A DNA stretch of 62,300 nucleotides from DASXAQ01 sp036406615 (GTDB taxonomy: Bacteria > Actinomycetota > UBA4738). Shown piece after piece: positions 7,766 to 15,543 of this stretch. The position numbers and the translations under genes are program-made. The notes under the pieces were generated by a model. That model did no database searches, was not told where the DNA came from, and saw only the letters and a list, made by a program, of their open reading frames with translations. How positions within the stretch are numbered: position 1 is the stretch's first letter; each line of letters opens with the position of its first letter. The stretch covers positions 1-62,300 of the forward strand of contig DASXAQ010000006.1 in NCBI GenBank assembly GCA_036406615.1, written 5' to 3'.

Positions 7766-9126
7766 TGGCGCCCGAGGCGGTCGACCCAGGCGCCGTCGGC
7801 ACCCTGGTGCGCACGCGGCTGCTGGCCGTGCCGGGCGATCGCCCGCTCGAGGCCTTGTCGGCCCCCGAACGCCGGCTGCGGGTCCGGGAGACCGTGTCGC
7901 AGATCCTGAGCGAGCAAGGGGCGATCCTCCCCGCGTCGGCGCTCACGCAGCTGGTGAACCAGGTTTCAGACGAAGTCGTCGGCCTCGGGCCGATCGAGCG
8001 ATTGCTCAAGGACCCGGAGGTCAGCGAGGTCATGGTCAACGGGGCCGACGACGTGTTCGTGGAGCGAGAGGGGCGGATCGAGAGGGCGGATGGCCGGTTT
8101 TTTGAGGGGGAGGAACAGGTCCTTCATCTGATCGAACGCATCGTGTCCCCGCTCGGTCTGAGGGTCGACGAGTCGTCGCCATACGTGGACGCCCGACTCC
8201 TGGACGGTTCGCGGGTGAACGCGATCATCCCGCCCCTTTCGCTCTGCGGTCCGGTGGTGACGATCCGCAAGTTCACCCTGCTGCCCTTCACGCCGGAGGA
8301 CCTGGTGGCTGGGGGAAGCCTGAGCGCCGAGATGATGGGCTTCCTCGGCGCGTGCGTCCGAGCGAAGGCCAACGTGGTCGTCTCGGGCGGAACGGGCTCC
8401 GGGAAGACGACATTGCTTGGCGTGCTGTCGTCCTTCGTCCCCTGTGACGAGCGGCTGATCACGATCGAGGATGCGGCCGAGCTTCGGCTCTCCCAGCCGC
8501 ACGTCATCCCGCTCGAGGCCAGGCCGCCCAACGTCGAGGGAGCGGGGGAGGTGACCGTGCGCGCGCTGGTACGAAACGCGCTTCGGATGAGGCCCGACCG
8601 CATCATCGTCGGGGAGGTTCGCGGCGGTGAGGCGCTCGACATGCTTCAGGCGATGAACACGGGCCACGAGGGCTCGCTGTCCACCGCCCACGCGAACTCG
8701 CCGAAGGACGCGTTGTCGCGGCTGGAGACGATGGCGCTCATGTCCGACGTCGAGCTCCCCGTCTCGCACGTCCGCGAACAGATCGCTGGGGCGCTCGACC
8801 TCATCGTGCACACGACGCGGTTTCCCGATGGACGCCGGGGCGTGGCTCGGATCACGGCCGTCGAGGGCCTGAGCGAGACGGGATCGATCCGGCTTCGTGA
8901 TCTCTTCGTCTGGCGACGGGGCGAGGGCGGCTTCCGTCCAACCGGCGTGGTGCCCTCGGTCGTTGACATGCTCGCGGAGCGGGACGAGCGAGTGGATCCG
9001 CGGATCTTCGGCCGGATTTCCGCCGCCGACGAAATGGATCCGAGCGTGGTTCCGGTTGCGCGCATGGATGTTCGCCCTCCCGCCTGGGCCGGGTCGATTC
9101 GGCAGATGGGGGCGGCGCTCGAATGA
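7765..9126 (+). CDS. tadA: TadA/CpaF-type secretion ATPase
   Basis: 453 residues of the GspE/VirB11 AAA family that powers assembly of Tad/Flp pili. The N-terminal domain contains LGPIERLLKDPEVSEVMVNG. The Walker A is GGTGSGKTT (residues 208-216), with an Asp/Glu box TIEDAAELRL, Walker B/HIS-box region RPDRIIVGEVRGGEALDMLQAMNTGHEGSLSTAHANSP. ATG 7765 overlaps the upstream stop and has AGGGAGG 6-7 nt before it; the open frame to 7330 lies inside the upstream gene and is discarded. It acts at the inner face of the membrane with TadB and TadC, encoded next. Confidence 0.93.
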   Translation: MAPEAVDPGAVGTLVRTRLLAVPGDRPLEALSAPERRLRVRETVSQILSEQGAILPASALTQLVNQVSDEVVGLGPIERLLKDPEVSEVMVNGADDVFVEREGRIERADGRFFEGEEQVLHLIERIVSPLGLRVDESSPYVDARLLDGSRVNAIIPPLSLCGPVVTIRKFTLLPFTPEDLVAGGSLSAEMMGFLGACVRAKANVVVSGGTGSGKTTLLGVLSSFVPCDERLITIEDAAELRLSQPHVIPLEARPPNVEGAGEVTVRALVRNALRMRPDRIIVGEVRGGEALDMLQAMNTGHEGSLSTAHANSPKDALSRLETMALMSDVELPVSHVREQIAGALDLIVHTTRFPDGRRGVARITAVEGLSETGSIRLRDLFVWRRGEGGFRPTGVVPSVVDMLAERDERVDPRIFGRISAADEMDPSVVPVARMDVRPPAWAGSIRQMGAALE

Positions 9127-9977
9127 TCCGAGGGCCTCTCTTGCTTGCCGTCGGTTTCCTGCTCGCGGCCGCGTGGTTCCGCGGCATCGCTCGGGTGAGG
9201 GCCCGGGCCGCGAGCCTGGCGATGCTCTTCGGCGGTCCGGCCCCGGACGGCCGGCGTGTCGTTGGCCGTGCCTGGAAGGATCTGGCCGCTCGGCGGACTC
9301 CGGCGGTACGGTTCGGAGCGGCCCTTGTCGGCCTGGGGCTGGGCGCCGCGTTCATCGGCCCGGTCGGCGCTGCTCTCGGCGCGGGAGCGGGCGCGGCCCT
9401 TCCGGGGATATCGTCGCGGCGACGAACGGCCGCGTCGCTGGAGGAGGCCGAACGGGCTCTCGCGGAGCTGGTCGATGCGATGTCTCTGGCGGTCCGCAGC
9501 GGCTTCGGCGTCGAACAAGCCCTGTCGTTCTCGGCGGAGGAGGCTGGCGGCCCCATCCGCGACTGGCTCGATTCGCTGTTTGCCGCCCGAAGCCTCGGGA
9601 TGCCCTTCGACGAATCCCTGTCGGCGTTCTCGCGGGCCGTCGGCACCGATGACGCTCGACTGTTCGCGATGGTGCTCAGCATCCACCATCGCACGGGTGG
9701 CAACGTCGCGGACGCACTGACGGAGGTCGCGACCGCGATCCGCGCACGCATCGCCGTCAGGCGGGAGATCCGGGCCCTGACTGCGCAGGGGCGCATCTCC
9801 GGTTCGATCCTCACCGGGCTGCCCGTGGCGTTCTTCGTCGTGATGTCGGCGACGTCACACCAGGACCTCGGCCCGATCTATGAGTCGTCCGCCGGACTCG
9901 CGATGCTCGCCGGCGGACTGGCCCTCGACGCGATCGCGTATCTGTGGGTGCGCTCCCTGCTGCGAGTGCCGATCTGA
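9123..9977 (+). CDS. tadB: TadB-type pilus membrane platform protein
   Basis: 284 residues, coupled to tadA by an ATGA overlap. It has hydrophobic segments at the N-terminus and near residues 60-90, a type II secretion F domain in the middle (LAELVDAMSLAVRSGFGVEQALSFSAEEAGG, FAMVLSIHHRTGGNVADALTEVATAIRAR), and two C-terminal membrane helices. TadB and TadC form the inner-membrane platform on which the TadA motor acts. The length is normal for the family. Confidence 0.88.
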   Translation: MIRGPLLLAVGFLLAAAWFRGIARVRARAASLAMLFGGPAPDGRRVVGRAWKDLAARRTPAVRFGAALVGLGLGAAFIGPVGAALGAGAGAALPGISSRRRTAASLEEAERALAELVDAMSLAVRSGFGVEQALSFSAEEAGGPIRDWLDSLFAARSLGMPFDESLSAFSRAVGTDDARLFAMVLSIHHRTGGNVADALTEVATAIRARIAVRREIRALTAQGRISGSILTGLPVAFFVVMSATSHQDLGPIYESSAGLAMLAGGLALDAIAYLWVRSLLRVPI

Positions 9978-9990
9978 GGTGGGGCGCGCC

Positions 9991-10836
9991 ATGAGGGGGA
10001 TCCTGGGTCTGGGCCTGGCCGTCGCGAGCCTGCGAGCATGGGTCACTGCCGTCCGAAGGACACGGGGAGCGGCCCTGCGCGCGGCGCTCGGAGTCCAGTC
10101 CGAGGCGAGCCGACCTGGTCGCGGCGCACCCCTACGACGACTTGCGTCGCTCGCGGGCACGCGGCTTCGCCCTCCGCGTCCCCTCGAGCAACGGCTTGGC
10201 GCCTCGGGCGGCACCCTGAGCGTGAACGACGCGATGTCGATCAAGGTCTTGGCGGCGTTCGTGGGAGCCGCGGCGGCGCTCCTGCTCGGGGTCGTGGCGC
10301 CGCCCCTGTGGCTGCTGGTGCCGGCGGTCGTCGTGGTCGCCTACCGCATACCCGATCTCGCGTGGGCTCGCCGGGCTCGCCGGCGCGTCGCGCGCATCGA
10401 AACGCAGGTTCCCGAGTTCGCGGAGCTCCTCCTCGTCGCCACGGAGGCGGGGCTGGGGCTGTCCCCAGCGCTGGCTCGGTCGGCCGCGCTCATCGGACGC
10501 CCGCTCGGGGACGAGCTGATGGAGTCGATCCGCCAGATCGAACTCGGGCAGCCGATCGGCGACGAACTGGACCGCCTGGCCGGGCGGGTCGAGGCGCCCG
10601 GCCTCGGCCGGCTGACGAGGACGCTCGCGAGGTCGCGAAGGCTGGGCCTGCCGGTCGTGGGCGCGCTGAAAGAGGTGGCTCGAGACCTTCGGGCCGAGCG
10701 GCGCGCGGCCGCCGAATCGGCCGCGCGCCGCGCGCCGGTCAAGATGCTCTTCCCTCTCGTGTTCCTCATCCTTCCCGCGTTCCTGCTGCTCACCGTGGGG
10801 CCGGTGTTGCTCGCCACCATGCGGTCGCTGCACTGA
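9991..10836 (+). CDS. tadC: TadC-type pilus membrane platform protein
   Basis: 281 residues. ATG 9991 is preceded by GAGGTGGGG; the longer frame from 9880 overlaps tadB and is rejected. After an Arg-rich N-terminal portion come paired membrane helices (about residues 80-115). Next is the T2SSF domain (QVPEFAELLLVATEAGLGLSPALARSA, ELGQPIGDELDRLAGRVEAPGLGRLTRTLARSRRLGLPV) and a strongly hydrophobic C-terminal end (KMLFPLVFLILPAFLLLTVGP). It is the second platform subunit, partner of TadB. Confidence 0.88.
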   Translation: MRGILGLGLAVASLRAWVTAVRRTRGAALRAALGVQSEASRPGRGAPLRRLASLAGTRLRPPRPLEQRLGASGGTLSVNDAMSIKVLAAFVGAAAALLLGVVAPPLWLLVPAVVVVAYRIPDLAWARRARRRVARIETQVPEFAELLLVATEAGLGLSPALARSAALIGRPLGDELMESIRQIELGQPIGDELDRLAGRVEAPGLGRLTRTLARSRRLGLPVVGALKEVARDLRAERRAAAESAARRAPVKMLFPLVFLILPAFLLLTVGPVLLATMRSLH

Positions 10837-10868
10837 GGAGCGGGCGGACATGGGAAGGGAGGTGAACC

Positions 10869-11099
10869 GTGCTTCGAGTCCTCGTACGATTCCAGTCCTG
10901 GGAAGCGCTGGCGCGGTCGATGTCGAGACTGCGAACCAGATCCCGCGACCAGTCGGGTCAGACGACGGCCGAGTACGCCCTGGTGATCCTGGCCGCGGCG
11001 GCCGTGGCCGTCGTGCTGATTGCATGGGCGAAGTCCAGCGGGAAGCTGCCGGCGTTCTTCGATCAGATCATCGACGACGTCATGGGCAGCGCAGGCTGA
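10869..11099 (+). CDS. Flp-type prepilin, DUF4244 family
   Basis: 76 residues. The processing region SG|QTTAEYALVIL fits the Flp prepilin rule (cleavage after Gly, Glu at +5, Tyr at +6), followed by a single hydrophobic helix. This is the position and type of Rv3656c in mycobacteria, so it is the probable pilin subunit. GTG 10869 has a strong GGGAGGTG ribosome binding site at 10856-10863, better than its neighbours, consistent with high expression. No prepilin peptidase gene (TadV/CpaA) is in the window, so processing must be done by an enzyme encoded elsewhere. Confidence 0.85.
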   Translation: MLRVLVRFQSWEALARSMSRLRTRSRDQSGQTTAEYALVILAAAAVAVVLIAWAKSSGKLPAFFDQIIDDVMGSAG

Positions 11100-11110
11100 T
11101 CCTATGGCGG

Positions 11111-11149
11111 ATGGGTCGCATCGCGTCGCTGCGACGCGATGCGACCCAT
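11111..11149. repeat. perfect 39-nt palindrome across the tadE start codon
   Basis: Arms ATGGGTCGCATCGCGTCGC (11111-11129) and its exact complement (11131-11149) are separated by one T. The first three bases are the only usable ATG of tadE. As RNA it would form a 19-bp hairpin just 11 nt after the pilin stop codon. Confidence 0.9.
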
Positions 11150-11596
11150 ACCCGGCGACGGCCGTCGCTGCGACGCCTGCCCGGCGTCACTCGCCTGAGG
11201 GCCGGGCCGGATCGCGGCCGAGACTCCAGCCGAGGGTCCGCCGCGGTCGAGCTCGCGTTGGTGCTTCCGCTGATCCTCACGATGGCCGTAGCGCTGCTTC
11301 AGGTGGGCCTGCTCGTGAAGGATCAACTCGTGGCGCTGGACGCGGCGCGGGCGGGGGCACGCCAGGCTGCGGTCAGCGCCGACGACGCGGCGGCACGCCA
11401 GGCCGTCGTCGACGCCGCCGCCAGCCTCGATCCGAGCCTGCTGGACGTGTCCATCGCGCGAGAGACGGAGGCAGGGTCGCCCGTGACGCTGTCGGTCGTC
11501 TACCACGCACCGATCTCGCTGCCGTTGGTGGCGTGGCTGTTCCCAACAACCGTTGACGTGTCCGCGAGCGCCGTCATGCGACAGGAGTTCGGATGA
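11111..11596 (+). CDS. tadE: TadE-family pseudopilin
   Basis: 161 residues. An Arg-rich N-terminal stretch leads to RGSAAVELALVLPLILTMAVALLQVGLLVKDQ, the hallmark TadE prepilin-like helix, and then a periplasm/outside-facing domain. TadE-type minor pilins support pilus assembly. Only one in-frame ATG exists before the helix, at 11111; the longer open frame to 10850 covers the whole pilin gene and is not credible. That ATG lies in the arm of a perfect palindrome and has no good ribosome binding site. Translation probably depends on ribosomes finishing the pilin gene 11 nt upstream. Its stop overlaps the next ATG (ATGA). Confidence 0.8.
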   Translation: MGRIASLRRDATHTRRRPSLRRLPGVTRLRAGPDRGRDSSRGSAAVELALVLPLILTMAVALLQVGLLVKDQLVALDAARAGARQAAVSADDAAARQAVVDAAASLDPSLLDVSIARETEAGSPVTLSVVYHAPISLPLVAWLFPTTVDVSASAVMRQEFG

Positions 11597-12516
11597 CCAG
11601 GGAACAGCACGAGCGCGGATCGGTCACGGTCCTGGCGGCCGCGCTGCTGTTCCTGGCGGGCGTTCTGTGTCTGATCGCCGTCGATCTCATGCGGGCGCTG
11701 CAGGGGCGCGCCAGGGCGCAGGTTGCTGCCGACGCCGCGGCTCTTGCGGCCGCGCAGCAGTTGGCGCGCCCCGGCGCCCAGTCGGCTGCCGACGCGGCCG
11801 GCGAGTACTCGGCGCTCAACGGCGCCACACTCGAGTCGTGCGAGTGCGCGACGGGCGGCACCGAGGCCGTCGTCCACGTCCGGGTCACCGTCCCGCTGGT
11901 CCTGCTCGGGCCGGCCCGGTCGGTCGAGGGCGTGGCCCGCGCCGTGGTCGGAGGGGGCAGCCCGGCCCGCGCCGTGGTCGGAGCGGGCAGCCCGGCCCGC
12001 GCCGTGGTCGGAGCAGGCCTGACTCTCCCCGAGGGTAGAATTGCCCCCTATGCAACGCAGGACCGGCACCTCAAGGCCGAAGCGACGGCCGCGGTCCCCG
12101 GGCCACGGGGTCGTCGACTACACCTTGGCCAAACGGGCGCTGCTGCGGAACTTCCGCGTGGGCCTCCTCTCCAAGCCCGACATCTGCGACGCCCACCCCG
12201 AGCTGCTGCGAGCGGCCCGGTACCTGGGCGCCCAGGCCTCCAGGCCCTGCCCGGTCTGCGACAAGTTCGAGCTGCGCCTGCTCGCGTACGTCTTCGCCGA
12301 CGGCCTCAAGCACAACAACGGCCGGGCCTGGTCGGTGAAGGAGGCGCTCGCGCTGGCCCGCGCCCAGGCCGGCAGCGCCTGCTACGTCGTCGAGGTCTGC
12401 ACGGACTGCTGCTGGAACCACCTGTCCGAGGCCTTCCTGGCCCGAACCGCCGGCTGACCGCGCCTTTCTCTCGCGTCGAGCTTCGCCTCCCCCGATCGGG
12501 TGATGCCGTGGTTTGA
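11593..12516 (+). CDS. TadE-like (Rv3654c-type) protein with readthrough C-terminus
   Basis: Residues 1 to about 120 are the expected TadE/TadG-like minor pilin: ERGSVTVLAAALLFLAGVLCLIAVDLMRALQGRARAQVAADAAALAAAQ, two cysteines (CECATGG) and a beta-rich end. Family members normally stop about there. Here the frame runs through a 30-bp tandem repeat (encoding AVVGxGSPAR twice) and then across the entire DUF5318 gene in another frame, giving 307 codons. The Arg/Pro/Gly-rich last 170 residues look like an out-of-frame translation, so I believe only the first 120-145 residues are functional. Either the stop has been lost or the repeat has shifted the frame. It is ATGA-coupled to tadE. Confidence 0.65.
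   Translation: MTREQHERGSVTVLAAALLFLAGVLCLIAVDLMRALQGRARAQVAADAAALAAAQQLARPGAQSAADAAGEYSALNGATLESCECATGGTEAVVHVRVTVPLVLLGPARSVEGVARAVVGGGSPARAVVGAGSPARAVVGAGLTLPEGRIAPYATQDRHLKAEATAAVPGPRGRRLHLGQTGAAAELPRGPPLQARHLRRPPRAAASGPVPGRPGLQALPGLRQVRAAPARVRLRRRPQAQQRPGLVGEGGARAGPRPGRQRLLRRRGLHGLLLEPPVRGLPGPNRRLTAPFSRVELRLPRSGDAVV
11941..12018 (+). repeat. 30-bp tandem repeat, 2.6 copies
   Basis: Units 11941-11970 and 11971-12000 are identical except for one or two bases, and a partial third copy runs to about 12018. Each encodes AVVG(G/A)GSPAR in the TadE-like frame. The length is a multiple of three, so copy changes keep the frame. Confidence 0.9.
12036..12041 (+). promoter_or_regulatory. candidate leaderless -10 (TAGAAT) for the DUF5318 gene
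   Basis: TAGAAT lies 8 nt before ATG 12050, with no ribosome binding site between, inside the TadE-like open frame. This suggests that DUF5318 is transcribed separately. Confidence 0.5.
12050..12457 (+). CDS. DUF5318 family protein (putative zinc-binding)
   Basis: 135 residues. Conserved signatures are VVDYTLAKRALLRNFRVGLLSKPDICDAHPELLRAARYLG, then CPVCDKFELRLLAYVFADGLKHNNGRAW, and a C-terminal VVEVCTDCCWNHL. The CPVC and CTDCC pairs suggest a structural zinc site. This family is typical of actinobacteria and has no known function. The start is ATG 12050; a TTG 9 nt earlier is less likely. It lies entirely inside the out-of-frame extension of the TadE-like ORF, and since its sequence is clearly family-like, this is the real frame here. 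Confidence 0.8.
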   Translation: MQRRTGTSRPKRRPRSPGHGVVDYTLAKRALLRNFRVGLLSKPDICDAHPELLRAARYLGAQASRPCPVCDKFELRLLAYVFADGLKHNNGRAWSVKEALALARAQAGSACYVVEVCTDCCWNHLSEAFLARTAG

Positions 12517-12563
12517 CACCCCGTGCGCCGGCGATGGACGCTCGGGCCAGGGAGGGTGGGTCG

Positions 12564-13241
12564 GTGCCCGAGACCGAGAAGCGCTCGCCTGCGCGCACGA
12601 TGCGCCAGATTCCGTGGAGCGCAGACGTTCTCGCGTTGCTGAAGCGGTGGGAGCATCGCGCCGACGTCGTGTCGCGACTCCACTACCAGAAGGGCGCGTT
12701 CTTCAACCTGTGGAACACGCTCGTGGGCCTGCCCGTCATCGTGCTCACCACGCTGGTCGGCACCAGCCTGTTCGCCACCATCCAGGACTCCGGGGCGTTC
12801 GCCCTTCGCATCACCGCGGCCACGGTCAGCGTGCTCGCCGCCATCCTGGCCAGCGTCCACCGCTTCCTTCGCCTGGCCGAGCTCGCGGAAGGCCATCGCG
12901 TGGCCGGCAACCGCTGGGCCGCGATCAAGCGCGAGATCGAGAAGACGCGGTCGCTGCATCCGACGTACCCGGACGTCCGCGGCGACCCCATCCACTACCT
13001 GGACAAGATCATCAATCAGTGGAACCGCGTGGCGGGGGAGTCGCCGACGCTCGGGCGCACGTACAACGAGTCGAGCGAGCACCTGGACCGGGAGATCGAG
13101 GAGGCCGGGCTCGACGCCGACCAGCCGGCCGCGCCCCCTCCCGCGTCGACGCCACCGGGGGCCACCTCACCGGGGTCGACCGCACCGGGTTCGACTTCCC
13201 AAAGCAAGGGCAGCACGCAGCGCCTGCCCGCCGTGCCCTGA
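12564..13241 (+). CDS. SLATT-domain two-TM membrane protein
   Basis: 225 residues. The core (residues 15-165) matches the SLATT fold: LLKRWEHRADVVSRLHYQKGAFFNLWNTLVGLPVIVL, a second helix FALRITAATVSVLAAILASVHRF, then LAEGHRVAGNRWAAIKREIEK and YNESSEHLDREI. SLATT proteins are predicted pore-forming effectors that often pair with nucleotide-second-messenger (SMODS) or SLOG sensors in defence or stress systems. None of those partners is visible here. The C-terminal 40 residues are Pro/Ser/Thr-rich. GTG 12564 has GGAGGG 7 nt upstream; longer starts (ATG 12534, TTG 12513) lack one. Function is inferred from fold only. Confidence 0.7.
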   Translation: MPETEKRSPARTMRQIPWSADVLALLKRWEHRADVVSRLHYQKGAFFNLWNTLVGLPVIVLTTLVGTSLFATIQDSGAFALRITAATVSVLAAILASVHRFLRLAELAEGHRVAGNRWAAIKREIEKTRSLHPTYPDVRGDPIHYLDKIINQWNRVAGESPTLGRTYNESSEHLDREIEEAGLDADQPAAPPPASTPPGATSPGSTAPGSTSQSKGSTQRLPAVP

Positions 13242-13314
13242 CGTACTCAGCCCCGTCACACCTTCTTCACGCCCCGGATCGAACCCGTTCACGTGTGAGC
13301 GCAAACCCCCTGGG

Positions 13315-13320
13315 TAGAAT
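13315..13320 (+). promoter_or_regulatory. candidate leaderless -10 (TAGAAT) for the PBP gene
   Basis: TAGAAT lies 9 nt before GTG 13330, with no ribosome binding site. Confidence 0.45.
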
Positions 13321-13329
13321 CGTTCGGCC

Positions 13330-15540
13330 GTGGCCACCCAGACTCGCGCCGGTGGCGGCAGACATCGCGCCGCTCGCACCGAATCCTTCGCTGCCGGTCC
13401 AAAGAACCAGCGCCGCAAGCGCGGCTTCTTCCGTCGGTGGTGGTGGGTGTTCGTCGCCGTCCCACTGGTGCTGATCGGGCTGTTCGCCGCCGCGTTCGCC
13501 TACGCCTACGCGCGCACGACGATCCCGTCGGCGCCGCCGCAGCCCCAGACCACCTACGTCTACGACCGCCACGGCCGGCTGCTGGGCACGCTGCACGCCG
13601 GCGTGAACCGCACGGAGATTTCCCTGCAGCAGATGCCGCAGTACCTGCGCGACGGCGTGATCGCCGTCGAGGACCGCAACTTCTACCACGAGGGCGGCAT
13701 CAGCGTGATCGGCACGATGCGTGCCGCCTGGGTCGACGTCACGCACGGCAGCACCCTGCAGGGCGGCTCGACCATCACGCAGCAGTACGTCAAGCAGGTC
13801 TACACGGGCAGCGAGCGCACGTTCGCCCGCAAGATCAAAGAAGCGATCCTGGCGATGAAGATCTCGAAGGTCTACTCGAAGAACCAGATCCTCGAGAAGT
13901 ACCTGAACACCGTCTACTTCGGACAGGGGGCCTACGGCGCGCAGGCCGCCGCCGAGACGTACTGGGGCGTGCCCGCGTCGAAGCTCGACCTGCTGCAGTC
14001 GGCGACGCTGGCCGGCGTGATCCAGGCGCCGTCGACGTATGACCCCGTCCTGCACCCCGACCAGGCCCGCGCGCGGCGCAACCTGGTGCTGGCGCTCATG
14101 GCGCAGCAGGGCTACATCACCGAGAGCACGGCCACGTCCCTGATGGCCGAGCCCGTGAAGCTGCACCTGCACTCGTCGTCCACCACGTTCACGACCGCGC
14201 CGTACTTCATGTCGTACGTCTCGCAGCAGTTGCAGCGCGACCTCGGCTCCCAGCTCACGTTCGGTGGCGGCCTGAAGGTCACGACCAGCCTGGACCTGGG
14301 GATGCAGCGCGACGCCGAACGCGCCGTGGCCGCGCACCTGACGAACCCGAAGGGCCCCTCCGCCGCGCTGGTCGCGATCGACCCGGCCACCGGCGGCATC
14401 CGCGCGATGGTCGGTGGCCGCAACTTCCACAAGAGCCAGTTCAACCTGGCCGTGGACGGCCCCGGGCGCCAGGCCGGCAGCTCGTTCAAGGCGTTCACGC
14501 TGGCCGCCGCGTTCCAGGAGCGCGTGTCCCCGAACTCCACCTGGAACGGCCCGTCGGTGATCACCATCCCGGACCCGCAGTGCTACACGAACGGCGGCCC
14601 GTGGGTCGTCCACAACTACGCGGACGAGTCCGGCGGCACCATGTCGCTGGTCAACGCGACCGCGAACTCGGTCAACACGATCTTCGCCCAGCTCGTCGTC
14701 GACGTCGGACCGCAAAACGTCGTCGATGTCGCCAAGGCGATGGGCATCACGACCGACATCAAGCCGGTGTGTTCGATCACGCTCGGGACCGAGCCCGTCC
14801 ATCCGATGGACATGGCCGACGCGTACGCGACCCTGGCCGCCCAGGGCATCCACCGATCGCCGATCGCCATCCAGGTGGCCAAGGACCCGTCGGGCACGAC
14901 GCTGCTCAAGCCCGACACCACGGGGACGCGCGCGCTGGCCGCCAACGACGCGAACATGGTGACGTACGCGCTGCAGCGCGTGGTCACCTCCGGCACGGGG
15001 ACCGCGGCCGCGATCGGCCGCCCGGTCGCCGGCAAGACCGGCACGGCATCGGGCTTCGTCGACGCGTGGTTCTGCGGCTACACGCCGCAGCTCGCCGCGT
15101 GCGTGTGGGTCGGCTATCCGAAGAACGAGACGACCGGCCTGTACAACGTCGACGGGTTCCCCGAGGTCTTCGGCGGATCGGTGCCCGCCCTCATCTGGCA
15201 CGACTTCATGCAGAGCGCGCTGGCCAACCAGCCGATCCAGGGGTTCGTGTCGCCGAGCTTCGGCGGCTTCACGGTGAATCCGCCGGGCTCGCAGCAGCCG
15301 GTCACGCCCTCGCCCTCGCCGTCGCCGACGGGGACCGTGAGCCCGACGCCGTCGGAATCCCCGAGCCCCTCGCCGACGGAGTCGCCGACCGGGTCGCCCT
15401 CGCCGAGCCCGACGCAGAGCGCGCTGGTCGTATTCGGCCTGCCCGGGTTGCTGGCGCTCGCCACGTCGGCCGTTCGCCGCCGGCGCCGCCGGGCGCACGC
15501 GCCCCCGCCGCATCGCCGGGCCGGGCGCGGAACGCGCTGA
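13330..15540 (+). CDS. class A penicillin-binding protein (PBP1A-type transglycosylase/transpeptidase)
   Basis: 736 residues. A cytoplasmic basic N-terminus and one membrane anchor (about 38-60) precede a GT51 glycosyltransferase domain with catalytic Glu114 in EDRNFYHEGG and GGSTITQQ. A transpeptidase domain follows, with SSFK (Ser384-Lys387), SVN (447-449) and KTGT (569-572). It polymerises and cross-links peptidoglycan outside the membrane. The C-terminus is unusual: a Ser/Pro/Thr-rich repeat of about 45 residues, a second hydrophobic stretch (LVVFGLPGLLALATSAV) and an Arg-rich end, laid out like a wall or membrane anchor but without LPXTG. It is convergent with the histidine kinase gene, 3 nt between stops. 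Confidence 0.92.
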   Translation: MATQTRAGGGRHRAARTESFAAGPKNQRRKRGFFRRWWWVFVAVPLVLIGLFAAAFAYAYARTTIPSAPPQPQTTYVYDRHGRLLGTLHAGVNRTEISLQQMPQYLRDGVIAVEDRNFYHEGGISVIGTMRAAWVDVTHGSTLQGGSTITQQYVKQVYTGSERTFARKIKEAILAMKISKVYSKNQILEKYLNTVYFGQGAYGAQAAAETYWGVPASKLDLLQSATLAGVIQAPSTYDPVLHPDQARARRNLVLALMAQQGYITESTATSLMAEPVKLHLHSSSTTFTTAPYFMSYVSQQLQRDLGSQLTFGGGLKVTTSLDLGMQRDAERAVAAHLTNPKGPSAALVAIDPATGGIRAMVGGRNFHKSQFNLAVDGPGRQAGSSFKAFTLAAAFQERVSPNSTWNGPSVITIPDPQCYTNGGPWVVHNYADESGGTMSLVNATANSVNTIFAQLVVDVGPQNVVDVAKAMGITTDIKPVCSITLGTEPVHPMDMADAYATLAAQGIHRSPIAIQVAKDPSGTTLLKPDTTGTRALAANDANMVTYALQRVVTSGTGTAAAIGRPVAGKTGTASGFVDAWFCGYTPQLAACVWVGYPKNETTGLYNVDGFPEVFGGSVPALIWHDFMQSALANQPIQGFVSPSFGGFTVNPPGSQQPVTPSPSPSPTGTVSPTPSESPSPSPTESPTGSPSPSPTQSALVVFGLPGLLALATSAVRRRRRRAHAPPPHRRAGRGTR

Positions 15541-15543
15541 GGG

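Noticed and set aside
10850..11110. N-terminal extension of tadE over the pilin gene
   Set aside because: It would overlap the whole pilin ORF out of frame, and the sequence does not look like protein.
15300..15420. Possible CRISPR or noncoding repeat in the PBP C-terminus
   Set aside because: It is a coding Ser/Pro/Thr low-complexity repeat in frame, with no spacers.
13267..15513. 748-codon minus-strand open frame opposite the PBP gene
   Set aside because: Arg/Gly-rich shadow; the plus strand has all catalytic motifs of a PBP.
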